A DNA stretch of 64,000 bases, from contig QPMI01000097.1 of the NCBI GenBank assembly GCA_004431415.1, forward strand, positions 1 through 64,000. The letters are read 5' to 3'. Origin of the DNA: Cyanophora paradoxa. Lineage: Eukaryota > Glaucocystophyceae > Cyanophorales > Cyanophoraceae. Positions 54,530-64,000 of the stretch are shown piece after piece. The position numbers were made by a program, and so were the translations under genes. A model generated the notes under the pieces. It did not search any database. It was not told the DNA's origin and saw nothing but the letters and a program-made list of their open reading frames with translations. How positions within the stretch are numbered: position 1 is the first letter of the stretch; every line of letters begins with the position of its first letter.

Positions 54530-54815
54530 ACACATACCTCTGAGGCCGAGGTAGTTTACAATACCATACGCGTTGCTGTTGCTGTACAGCACACTGACGC
54601 GCGCACCAGACTACGGACACGACGATGAACACTCCCTCGGTGCGGCCGTGCGGCATGCGCGCGTACGCTACGGTCACCGAGCGCGTTTGCATTCCGTGTT
54701 CCGAGCGCCGGCACTCTTTTGCTAGCCCCCCGCGGTTCTCACCACCCACTTTTTGCCAAGTTGCTAGCACTCGTTCTCTGGCACCCTCAAGCGCGGCTCG
54801 CTATCGCTATCGCGG
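54530..54815 (+). repeat. Dispersed repeat family C, copy 2
   Basis: Forward copy of the unit at 47793-48065. Confidence 0.85.
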
Positions 54816-54829
54816 ACTCTACGTATGCC

Positions 54830-55032
54830 AATATGCAGCACCACGCCGTGCGGGCACATGTAGCTCTATCTAGCCAGGGTGTCCGCGGGGAGGCGCATGA
54901 CTCTCCTTAGGGGGCCACGCAGGGCCCGGCCGGCCAGCTCGCTGGTGGGCTGGGCCCTGCGCCGCGGCAGCCGCAGTGTACATTCCCACACTTGTAGCCC
55001 GGACCTGCGTTTTAGTACGTGTCCAAATGCGA
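54830..55032 (+). repeat. Dispersed repeat family A, copy 6 (5' shortened)
   Basis: Starts at TGCAGCACCACGCCGTGCGG, lacking the 5' 60-70 bp, and ends GTCCAAATGCG. It lies next to family C copy 2, as a related family A fragment lies next to copy 1. Confidence 0.85.
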
Positions 55033-55098
55033 GCCAGTATCTGTTTTCCTTCGACAGAAGAACAAGCAATCCCCTCTGCCCCGATATCAAAACTCCCC

Positions 55099-58000
55099 TC
55101 AAAGCCGTTTGAAGGCAGTCGCTGCTGGGAAAGCTGCTGCGCATGCTTTCCTGAATTCCACACGGGCCTGCATCACAGCCTCAACATCTGCATCACATCC
55201 GAGTAAAGTCTTACTGACCTTGGAAACCTCGGTGATGACAGCCACCGTAGCAATCTCAGAGCTGCAACAGGCAGGTTAGAGGCGCCAGGTGGACAACATT
55301 GAAGAGATCACCTTTCCCACTTGCCGTTCAAGGGCCCGGATGTGTCCAAAACAGCTGACAAGGTCTTCTGTGCTCGGGCTCGTCAGACTGATTTGCAGAA
55401 CTGTCGACGGCTGGCTCACTCTCGTGAGCTCGGAGCCCGTCACATCAGCCATGAGGGCATCTACTGCAAGGCATTCCTCAAGCGTCCATCCATCGGAGCC
55501 TATCGGCCCTGGCCCGATCTGGCAGTAAAGGTGAGCCACACAACCATTCAATACCCGAAAAAAAATGGGCACTGCAGCAGCAGCTTCGGTGGCTGGCGTG
55601 TCCTTCCACTGGCCATCTTCCGTAGGCACTGGGTCTGAAGAGCCAGATCGAGGGGCGAGGGGTTCAATCTTGGAGACAGGTGGTGGGCGAGGGGCGAGGG
55701 ACATCGCCTTCGCGAGCTCAGCAGAAGATCGCGCAGTCAAAGCCGAAGCGAGAGCAGCGGCCCAACGGCGGCTGCACTCCGTCCACTGCCACCTCCGACA
55801 GGCACGGCCCGGGCCTTTGCCACCACGCCAAGATTCCCGATCTGCTGTCGTGATCGGCTCAAAAGAGGATGTAGGCAGCTGCTGAGCGTAGTCTGTTGAT
55901 GCGCTGGAGGCCAACGAAGAGAGCCACTCGTGAAGACGCATCACTGTGGGAGATCCACCTTGCACTTCTGCAGAGCATTCCAAGTCCACCAAAGAGAGCA
56001 CTCGGAGGAGGTCAAGAGGACAGTCGGTGCCCCTGGCTTTGGCCCGTGCGGCATTCAAGGCACTCAAGAAACGAACAGCAGCGAGATGCACTTCCGGGTG
56101 TGAAGGGCCACCTTGGCTGTAGGCTGCCATGCGCTTCAGTGCTGCAAGACTCAGGAGGATCCTGCTCATTTGTCAATGAGCAGGGTGAACCGATAACGCA
56201 AAAGAGCAGACCTGTCCTTCCTCATTGCCACTTCAAAGGCAGCTGCGTGTGTTTCGAACTGATGGGGGGCGTGTTGGCAAAGAAGCTTCGTGAAGCGGGA
56301 AGCCTCTTGCAGAGGATTCTCGATCTGCGAAGCAAGGCAAAGGTGAGAAGACGCTTTGAAAAAAGCACAGTTTTGCAATGGCGACCTGCGTGAGTTGAGC
56401 CCCAAGAGGATCCGGATCCACGGGAATTGCTGCACGCTTCTTCTGGTTGCCCTTGCCGGTCTTCGACGAAGCAGAAGTCTGGGTGCTGGTTCCTGAGGCC
56501 TGGGCCGTCTGGGCTGCAGCTGGAGTGCTTCCATTTGGTGCAGAAGTTGCAGGTGCATCATCCGTCTTGCGCTCTGCAATGCGAGCAGCTTCTCTCCGCT
56601 TCTTACTTAGCAGCTTCTTCTTCTCGGATTCTGTGATGCGAATTCAGAGACCAGGGTGAGCCAATGCGATGTAAAGAAAAGGCGAGATCGACCTGAAAGG
56701 CCAGCGAACTCAGCATCATTCTCATCTGCCTCGCCCTTGGCGGGGCGATCATGAAGAGCCAAGTAACAACGGACGAGTCCAAGAGCAGCCCGCACAAAGA
56801 AACTGCCGGATTGTCACCCCCTGAAGAGGCCGAAGATTTGCAGAAGGAAATTACCGGTGAGAACGCAGATTGTCCTCCACACGCAGCATGCGTACATATG
56901 CACGCAGAGTCATCTTTCGAAGGCAGTATGTGTGGAAGTCGAACTGGTCCTCGATGATGTCAGTGAAATGCTGTGCACGTGTTGGTCAGTGCAAACGATC
57001 CCCACACTCGGCAACGGTCCCTGCCCTCACCGTGTCCACTGCACGGAAGGCTTTAAGTGAGCGTCCCAGGGACTGAATCCAGTTCGCATTGCCCCCAGGC
57101 TGCTGACTGGCAAGCAACGATGCACGCTCAAAGCATTCTGCAACCTCCAATTCGTACCACATGCACTGAACGAGAGCATCAGAAATGCTGAGAGCGGGGC
57201 ACCGTGAGTGGCTGGACTTCCTCACCTGCATCTCGAACAAATGGTGAGCTGTCGTGGATCCTTCACCCTCCTTGGTGAACAGTGCAACTGTGCGCTCTGC
57301 GACTTCATTCTGCAACTAGTTCAGCAACCGGGACAATTGCAATTTCAAGAAAAGGCGGGTGAAAGTACCAAGCCAGCACGAAGGGCATAAAGAGTCGCCT
57401 TCGTGTTGAGGAAACGGTCCGCAAGATCCAATGTGCGGGCACGGTCTGCCCAGACATGGGCGCTAACTAGGTCGCCCGCATGCTTGTAGATCCGGGCCTT
57501 TGCCAAGTAGAAGTCGGGAACTGTCGGCGTGTGCTGCAGGGCAAGGTCCGTGTACCACAATGCGCGCGCTGTGTTCCGCACACGGTCTGCATGCTGCAGC
57601 GGGACTCGGATTCGGGGCACTGCAAGATTCGGGGCAATCTGGCAGTGCAGTAGAGATGAAACCACACACCTGCGCAAGGAAGTACCAGACCCACAGAATT
57701 GAAGAGCGAGGTTCTTCGTCTCCAGGGGATGAGTCGAACCGGCCACAGTCGCGAAGCGAGCGCTCAAAACCCAGGAAAAGATCCTCAATCACGGTGACCT
57801 TGACATAGAACGATTTGAGATCCTGCATTGAACACAAAGCGGGGCAGACTCACTTTCGCGGAATCCTTGTACAGCGACTTGAGATCGTTGAACAGAGACG
57901 GCACTCCCTTTCGAAGGAACCCGCGAACGTAAGCATCTGGAAGATCTCGTCAGGGCTGCCTCTGGGTTACGCAAAGGAACTTCGCACCAAGCCGGGAAGC

Positions 58001-59349
58001 AAACCGGGGACCACTGGCGACGTCAAGGGCAAGGCGACGGCATGTATTTGCCTGCGGGAACTGCTGCTGCATGCTATCGTAAAACTCTAGGAGCCGCTCT
58101 TCATTATCCGCTGCTGATACATGGAGACACTTCTGCACTGACCTCGGTCAGACGATTTCTCACCGAAAGCAAACCAGAAGAGCACCTCGATGCCAGCGTA
58201 ATACGCCTTATGCTCCGGGTTCAAGCGAAGGAGGTCAGTATATATTGCCCGGGCCTCCTCTGATCGAGGAGGAGAGGCTGAAAGGAGCAGCTGTGCCTTG
58301 GTTTCCAAGAAAGCAAGGCGATCCAGAATGAGCTTCTCGCTCCGCAACAGTTCTGCCAACGCGCCCGCGGCGTCGCCCTCTTCTATCTGGACGCTTATCT
58401 TGTACAGGAGCATTTCACTGTGCTCAAAATCAGGCTTTGTGATCTGCAAGCGATGCGTTAATGCAGAACAATACGAAGATAAGTTCTGCAAGATGCACCT
58501 CATCCAAAGTGCCTTCGTACGCCTGAAGGACTCGCAAAGCACTGGAAGGCTTCCCTGCAAGGTGCAAGGCAACGGCGAACCCTGCAATGCAGTTGACCGG
58601 CAGAGCTCGAGCGCGCGGCGCAATGTAGCAACATACGCACCAATCCAGTGATTTCGGTTGTTGGATTTCAACGACAGCAAAGAGCGCTTCGTTTCAACGA
58701 AGCCTTTGATATCGCGCATCTGAATCTGTTTGGAGAGCGCGTAAGCGCGTAAGCTCTCAGTGGCAATGTCGCACGCGCAGTACACCTGCAGGAGACCAAG
58801 ATCGCGAAGGATCTGCAGATTCTCCTTGTCCAACTTGAGCGCATTGCGATAGCACTTGATCGCTTCGTTGTAGTCCCGGTCGGAGCGGTACAGGAGGCCG
58901 TAAACGTGCCAGCAAACGTGGCTTTTCAGGTCGTACTTGAGGCCCTTGCGGACGCACTCGTATCCCTGCGCCGCGTTCGATCAGCCATCGCGGTGCGACT
59001 GAGCGCGAGGCTTCGCGCTGCGTCCGCGGCGTGCGACACGCGCGAACCTCAGCTTTGCGATTGAGGCAGTTGAGGATGAGGCCCTTCATGGCCAGCGTTT
59101 CGCCATGCTCCGCGAACTTCTTCAAGATGGTGTCGGCCGCCTTCAGCCCTTTCTTGTACTGCTTCGTCTCATAGAACTTCACGATGCTCTTGAAAAGCGC
59201 TGCGGCCGCGCGCGCGCATTAGCGAACTACGTCGAATGGCGGCGTGATGGGGGCGCCGGACGGCGCGCAGCGCTCGGCGAGGCTCGCAAGATAAGCGCAC
59301 CGTTCTCCTTGCTCGGAAGCACTTTACCCGGCGGCCCGGCCTCCGCCAT
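55099..59349 (-). CDS. NAA15: NAA15, auxiliary subunit of N-terminal acetyltransferase A
   Basis: TPR scaffold that anchors the NatA catalytic subunit to ribosomes. ATG 59349 ([20 protein letters not shown]..). Exons join in frame: 59349-59301, 59199-59048, 58965-58786, 58725-58641, 58581-58499, 58443-58186, 58132-57988, 57936-57854, 57798-57670, 57593-57369, 57309-57226, 57165-57031, 56970-56855, 56802-56693, 56630-56386, 56324-56212, then from 56161. Hallmarks: [121 protein letters not shown] and the Lys/Glu-rich [15 protein letters not shown]. The C-terminus is unclear: the last exon stays open to 55276 (total 1,025 residues, longer than the usual 850-870), or splices on to a stop at 55099. 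Confidence 0.9.
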
Positions 59350-60287
59350 CTTTCGACGAGGCCGTCGCGCGCGGGGGTATGCGTTTTAGACAATTTGACC
59401 CAAAGAGTGCTAAGCCTCGGAGCATGTGCGTGCAGCGCTAGCTATGTTACTTATTCGCAGTTCTTATACGTTAGCCGCAAGGTAGGCTAAGTATACGGCC
59501 CGGCGGTATACGCACTTTCGACGGCGATCGAATTCGCAGTTCGATTTCGCAGTTCGATTTCGATTTCGATCGATTTCAAGGCGATCGCGCTTCGATTTCA
59601 AGGCGCTTTTTGAAATCTGGCTGTCCCGCCCTTCAAGCTTTGCGCGTGCCGCACTGCGCCGCCCCCGCTGCGCATGCGCAGGCTTCCGACGGGCACCGGC
59701 CCCGCCCACCGCCCACCGCCCACGTACCGACAACGCAATGCTGCACCCGTACGCGGCGCGTCACATGCATACGTACACGCATGCGCATGCGCAGGTCCTC
59801 GAGCTCGAGCTCGGCTGAGGGGGGGCGGAGCTCGAGCGTGCAGCCGCTAGGTATAGCGCACCGGCGACACGTACCGTAATACGTACAGGCCCACACAGGC
59901 GACGTCGAACTTGGTGACGTCGACTCGGCGCAGCTGCAGCTGGCCCAGTGCACGGTGGCCCAGTGCACGTGGGTGTGCAGGGCCGGGTTACCGTAGTAGA
60001 ACTTCGTTCGTAGTACTTCGCTGGCTCTTATTCGTGCGATCAGAACAGCTAGCTATAGTCCGACTCGCCGAGTCGGCGAGTCAGACATCACGAGTCACGC
60101 CACTGAGAGTCAAAATGCACACAGAATCGTGGTATCATCATTGTTAGGTTCAAATCATCATCATTAAATAGTATCATCAGCACGCGGACATTGGTTCACC
60201 TGGATGGTGGCGTTTCGCTGCAGATGTGGAGCCTCGCGTGCCGGTGTGTGTGTGTACATGTGTGTGGTGGTGGTGTGTGTGTGTGTT

Positions 60288-60319
<32 letters not shown>

Positions 60320-60444
60320 AGGGAGGGAGGAGTGTCGCGGGGGAGGTCAAAGGTGCTGTGGTCGCGAGGGCGGGGTGACGTGGGGCGACGAAAGGTTCAA
60401 GGACAGGAGGATCATTATCAGACCTGGAGGCAGTTGAGCCGGGA
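59350..60444. other. Intergenic, repeats only
   Basis: Contains TCGATTTCGATT words (59520-59600), a diverged repeat (59680-59765), an inverted CGACTCGCCGAGTCGGCGAG hairpin at 60061, and a GT-rich stretch followed by 29 G at 60291-60319. No gene supported. Confidence 0.5.
60291..60319. repeat. Poly-G tract (29 bases) after GT repeats
   Basis: Uninterrupted G run preceded by a (GT)n-rich segment (60244-60287), 125 bp beyond the 3' end of the ENTPDase gene. Confidence 0.9.
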
Positions 60445-62515
60445 TCAGGAGGCCTTAAGAACCTTGATCTCGGATGTCTGGCGGCGGAGGAGCGAGAGGA
60501 GGAGGGTGGAGGCAACAGCTGCGAAGAGAAGGGAGCCGATGGTGCTGTAAGGCTGTGGAAGCACGGAGAGGGGCCCCAGAGGGAAGGTTGGGAGCTGGCC
60601 AGGCGCCTCAGCCGATGGGGAGGATGAAAAAGCTTCAGTAGCGGTTTCCTCAAGGCGGGCAATCTCGGTAAAGAGAGCGCCGAGGGCCCAGCCGAGCTCG
60701 ACCCCTCGCACCTACTGCAGCGCTCGCGACATCGTGCGCAGGCCAGCGGGGCAGCGCGCCTGGGCGGCGAGGTGAAGGACGGGGGCGTCGCGGCGGACGC
60801 CGAAGCCGTCTGTGAGAAGCGTCGCGAAGTATGCGCCCGCGAAGCAGAGCTCCGAGGCGTACTGCGCCCCGGCCCGCCCTGACACCTCCGCCTGCCCCGC
60901 CTCAGCGCCCCCATAGTGCGGCTGTGTGATGACGTGCGTGCCTGGAGGTCCTCCCAAGGGGTGGAGCAAGCGGCACGCCCCGCCTCCTCGAAATGGGCGG
61001 GAGAGACATTGCCTGGTGCGCGTGAGTGGCGCGAGTGGGTGCGGGCGGGGCGCGGACCCGAGAGGCCGAGGGTAGTCCCCCGGTCGTAGTAGTACGCAAA
61101 GGTCACAAAACGAGTGACAGCGACGGCGGAACCCTGCTCTTGACGCGCCCACGCCCCGACACCGCCCTCTAGGAGGCCTCGGACCATCTGAGTTCCTGTT
61201 CAGGAAGGCCGCGGCAGCGGCCTCTGCGCCAGGCTGCGCACGTCGGCACACTGTCCGTAGTCGCCGGCGCCCTCCGCCACGTACGACTGGCCGTCCGCAA
61301 GCTTCCGCTCCTCCCGCAGTCTGCAGCCTGTCATGCCGCGGCCACTCGCATGCGCGCAACGTACCCGCTCGGGAGGCAGGGGTCCGCGATGGCGGCGGGC
61401 GAGGCGGGGACTGGTGCTTCCGCGGGGACAGGCTCGAGGGTGGCGGACGACGCTGCGGCGAGGTCCAAAAGCCTGGAGCTATGTCGCGCGATCGCCTGAT
61501 ACAGTCCGAAGCCCAGGTGGCTCCTCGAGTACCTGGCCGATTTCAGTGCAGGTGTCGCGCACTGCGGTGCATCGCGCACAGATTCTCCACGGCGCGGGCG
61601 ACGGATGCACCAGCCTCAGCGGCCGCGACAGGCGGCAGGAAGGCGATCTGCGTTGATGCTGGCACCACAGGGTCAGCCGCGCGGCGAACAGGGGGTCGAG
61701 ACGCGCACCCCCGCCCATGTCCAAAATGCCGTACGTCTCCTCTCCTTTTCCCAGCGTCCTCATCAGGTAATTAGCCTGCGTTGGCGGGCGGGTAGGCGCG
61801 CCGTCGGTTTAGCTAGCAAGTGGCCCGCTTACTAGCAAGAGGCCCGCTTACCTGCACCCACGCGAAGACACCTGTGCCGGCTCAGATCGCGAATAGCGCG
61901 GGGTGGAGTATGTTGCGCACCTTCTTGCTGGCCTGTGATGACGGCCGCCCAGGGTCGCTTGAAGAGGAACGGCGACTGGTTCGACAAAAAGTCGCGTATG
62001 CTTTCCAGCAGGCGGTCTTGAGTTGCCTCGGGCAGGAGGCGCATGCTGGATACACGTCAGCCCGTCGGCCCGACTGCGTCCCGACGCGGACTGCAAGCGC
62101 GGACCCTGCTGTTGCTTTGAAGAAGACTGGGGAGGAAGCATGCAGGTGGGCGGGAACTTTGGACATCGCAAAGTGAATCAGAGGGAGCAGCGCTGCTCCC
62201 GCAGCCTCCGGATCGCCTGCGTAAGACGAGACCCCTGCAAGCGAGACATGAGCGCCGGTCCCGGCGGGGCGTGTCGCTCCGAGCTGCACCGGGCTTGGTG
62301 GAGGTGGTCCAGCTCTCCACCATCTCCAGGCCGTCGTCACTGGAAGTGCGGAGCTGATACACGTTGATGCGCGTCCCCGTGCTCCCCGCATCGACCACGC
62401 AGCCGAAGCGCTCATGCCGCGCCCCGCCGCCAGCATCCACAACTGCAGCGCACGATGAGGAGTACAGTGCGAGCGCTGCCAGCAGCGACGCTGCTGCCGG
62501 CAAGAAGCCGCGCAT
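60445..62515 (-). CDS. Ectonucleoside triphosphate diphosphohydrolase (GDA1/CD39 family)
   Basis: Hydrolyses nucleoside di- or triphosphates in a secretory compartment or at the surface. ATG 62515; signal peptide or N-terminal anchor MRGFLPAAASLLAALALYSS. Apyrase conserved regions in order: ACR1 CVVDAGSTGTRINVYQL; KPGVSSYAGDPEAAG; ACR2-type ATAG near 62100; LLESIRDFLSNQSPFLFKRP; ACR3 AAVITGQQEGA at about 61930; ACR4 GEETYGILDMGGG at about 61735. Later parts: CFAGAYFATLLTDGFGV, then ELGWALGALF (the W-x-LGA signature), and a C-terminal hydrophobic helix SLLFAAVASTLLLSLL before the stop at 60445. Introns short; several boundaries not fixed. Two terminal helices fit a membrane-anchored Golgi, vacuolar or surface enzyme. 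Confidence 0.8.
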
Positions 62516-62696
62516 TGGTTTGCCGTACCCCGCGGTCCCGACGCCAGGGACGCCTCGGACGCCGGGCGCCCGGACGCCGGACGATTGACGGCGACGGCTG
62601 GCAGAGGGGGCGCTGCCTAGGCTAGTTCAATTGCAATCCGAAGCGGCAGCTCAGCTGCGCCTGCAGCTATTGAGCGCCTCCGAGCGTTACCGCGCC

Positions 62697-64000
62697 ATGG
62701 AAGACGAAAGACCGAGCTCAGGGGCGCCCGACTTCGCGGAGACCGAGCGCGAGCTCTACGCGTCGCTGCAGTCCGCTAGTGAGCTCGAACATTCGTGCTA
62801 CAACTTAGTAGGCAAGCATGCTCAGCAGGACCATGGTCTCGTGCGTCTGCTGGGCCTGAACAGCGCTATAACCGCTTTCATCCTCGTGTTGTACCTTCTC
62901 CTGCGCCGCTTCGCCCCGAGCTTTTACTGCAGGCGCCAAAGGTACGTGCTTGCCCTGCTGCATTTTTGACGTGACACAATCGCGTAGGTTACCTTTGAAG
63001 ACATGGATCGCATCCGTTTGGACGGCTGGCTTCGATGAGGTCGTCCAGTTTTGCGGAAAGGAGGCGGTGCGCCCCACTCAAACTGCCCAACAGTTGCTGT
63101 CTTCAGAAATGCTTCTGAATGAGAACCAGGCTTTCTACCTGGCGTTCCAACGCATGTTGCTTTGCCTGACGACATCCATGCTCGTTGTTGCGCTCCCTTC
63201 GACACTCCCGAGTGCGATTTCACGACCAGCGATTTCAGGCAATTTTTCTGACGGCCCCGCAGTTAACCTTTCCGGCGGCCGCTGCGACGGGTTCGTAGCT
63301 ACAACTTCGAGCAACCTTCCCCTGGGTCCGTCGGTCAAGCTCTGGGCGCATGCTGGGACGGCCATTGCACAGTCGATACTTGCATGGTTTACGATCTACC
63401 ATTTTTCGCGGTGGTTCGACGAGACCCGAGGCGTCTTCAACCCTGCCGCCGCGGCTGGCCAGTTCGGCGACGTTGCGCGGCGCTCGGTAATGATGCGCCA
63501 TGTGGGTCGATCGGTGACAGAAGACGAGATTCGGGAGACCCTCGACCAAGCGTATCCCGTGCGTAGCCCTCTCCGATCCCGAAGTATAACTGACGACCAG
63601 TTCAGGGCTTCGTGCTCAATGTGAAGCGCACGTACCATCTGAGGCACCTCACGGACCTTCTTGCCGGTGCCCCTCGCCGCGCCCGCCTCCTCTCCCCTCC
63701 CTCACGGCCCCATGATGCAGAGCGGGAGGAACTGGTGCAGCTCGCCCTTATTTCGCTGCGCCCGCTCCGCTTGAGCGGGACGTAGGTCAAGGCGCTGGGT
63801 CGGGCGACGGCTGTGGGGCGGGCGCAGCAGGGCAGCATGGTGGCGCTCGAGTCGACCGGGTTCGACAGCGGCGGCCGCTGGCCCGGCGGGGCGGCTCACT
63901 AAGGGGCTGGTTGCGCAGTGAGGCGCCTCCGGAGCGGCTGCTCTCCTCGACGGCCCCGGCGCCCGTCCGCGCGGACACCGTCTTCATCCACTCGCCGCAG
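62697..64000 (+). CDS. TMEM63/OSCA (CSC1-like) cation channel, 5' part
   Basis: Mechanosensitive/hyperosmolality-gated channel family, divergent from the ENTPDase gene (182 bp between start codons). MEDERPSSGAPDFAETEREL.. is a soluble head; first helix SAITAFILVLYLLLRRFAP; intron 62942-62987. Then LPLKTWIASVWTAGFDEVVQ, FCGKEAAFYLAFQRMLLCLT after a second intron (63067-63129), a helix ending MLVVALPS, LPLGPSVKLWAHAGTAIAQS and ILAWFTIYHFSRWFD, then cytosolic RRSVMMRHVGRSVTEDEIRE, and LDQAYP joined over intron 63561-63605 to GFVLNVKRTYHLRHLTDLLA. These match the TM0-TM2 and first cytosolic RRM-like segment of TMEM63/CSC1. The gene runs off the right edge. Confidence 0.75.

Noticed and set aside
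57799-57853. 31-nt intron ending at CAG in NAA15
   Set aside because: The longer 55-nt choice ending AAG gives the conserved [11 protein letters not shown] continuation without duplicating DLKSFY and fits the intron length of the locus.
60177-61187. 336-codon minus-strand frame over the ENTPDase 3' region
   Set aside because: Ser/Arg/Pro/His-rich shadow that runs through the poly-C side of the G tract and GT repeats; the conserved ENTPDase segments lie in other frames.

Overview
This window looks like nuclear DNA of a unicellular eukaryote, probably a microalga or another protist, carrying a large endogenous DNA-virus block at its left end. Evidence for a nuclear genome: every cellular gene I could splice by hand (V-ATPase B, uracil-DNA glycosylase, a GT39-like membrane protein, USB1, NAA15, calponin-type CH protein) is cut by short GT-AG introns, mostly 50-60 nt, and the gene set is eukaryotic (TMF golgin, ENTPDase, TMEM63/OSCA channel, RWP-RK factor). 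I cannot name the species.

Region 1-23.9 kb is a gene-dense viral block without spliceosomal introns, running off the left edge. It holds a RuvC/A22-like Holliday junction resolvase, an A32-like (FtsK/HerA) packaging ATPase, a VLTF3-like late transcription factor, two HUH rolling-circle initiator-like proteins, a run of small virion-type proteins, a very large coiled-coil fibre protein, an S74-chaperone spike, an FnIII plus glycine-rich adhesin, a paralogous pair of putative virion proteins and an HNH endonuclease. The combination of A32 ATPase, VLTF3, resolvase and HUH initiator resembles small relatives of giant viruses (mriyavirus/gamadvirus-like) more than classical polintons. A double jelly-roll capsid protein was not recognised and may lie left of the window. 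Almost every gene is preceded at about 10-30 nt by a shared AATTTTCTGA-like motif, which I read as the virus's own promoter and use to extend the block to about 23.5 kb. Most frames in the block are broken by single-base indels, several in homopolymer runs, while the host genes are clean.

Region 24-64 kb is host DNA. In order: GT39-like protein (24.7-27.7 kb), V-ATPase subunit B (28.6-30.7, minus), a truncated duplicate of the uracil-DNA glycosylase gene (31.9-32.5), TMF golgin (32.7-36.1, minus), about 5.5 kb of gene-poor repeat-rich DNA including a roughly 0.95 kb GC minisatellite, a four-helix membrane protein (41.6-42.3, minus), an RWP-RK plus PAS regulator (42.5-44.5), intact uracil-DNA glycosylase (45.6-46.9), a ubiquitin protease fragment (47.3-47.8), USB1 (49.3-50.3, minus), a GYF-like gene fragment, a CH-domain gene (52.8-53.5, minus), NAA15 (55.1-59.3, minus), ENTPDase (60.4-62.5, minus) and the 5' part of a TMEM63/OSCA channel (62.7 kb to the right edge).

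Between the genes lie several dispersed repeat families. Family A ends in GTCCAAATGC and has 3'-only copies. Family B has three copies, family C is a pair in inverted orientation, and there are 40-bp and 24-bp tandem arrays and long poly-G/poly-C tracts. These are tied to gene-fragment duplications, so this part of the genome is actively rearranging.
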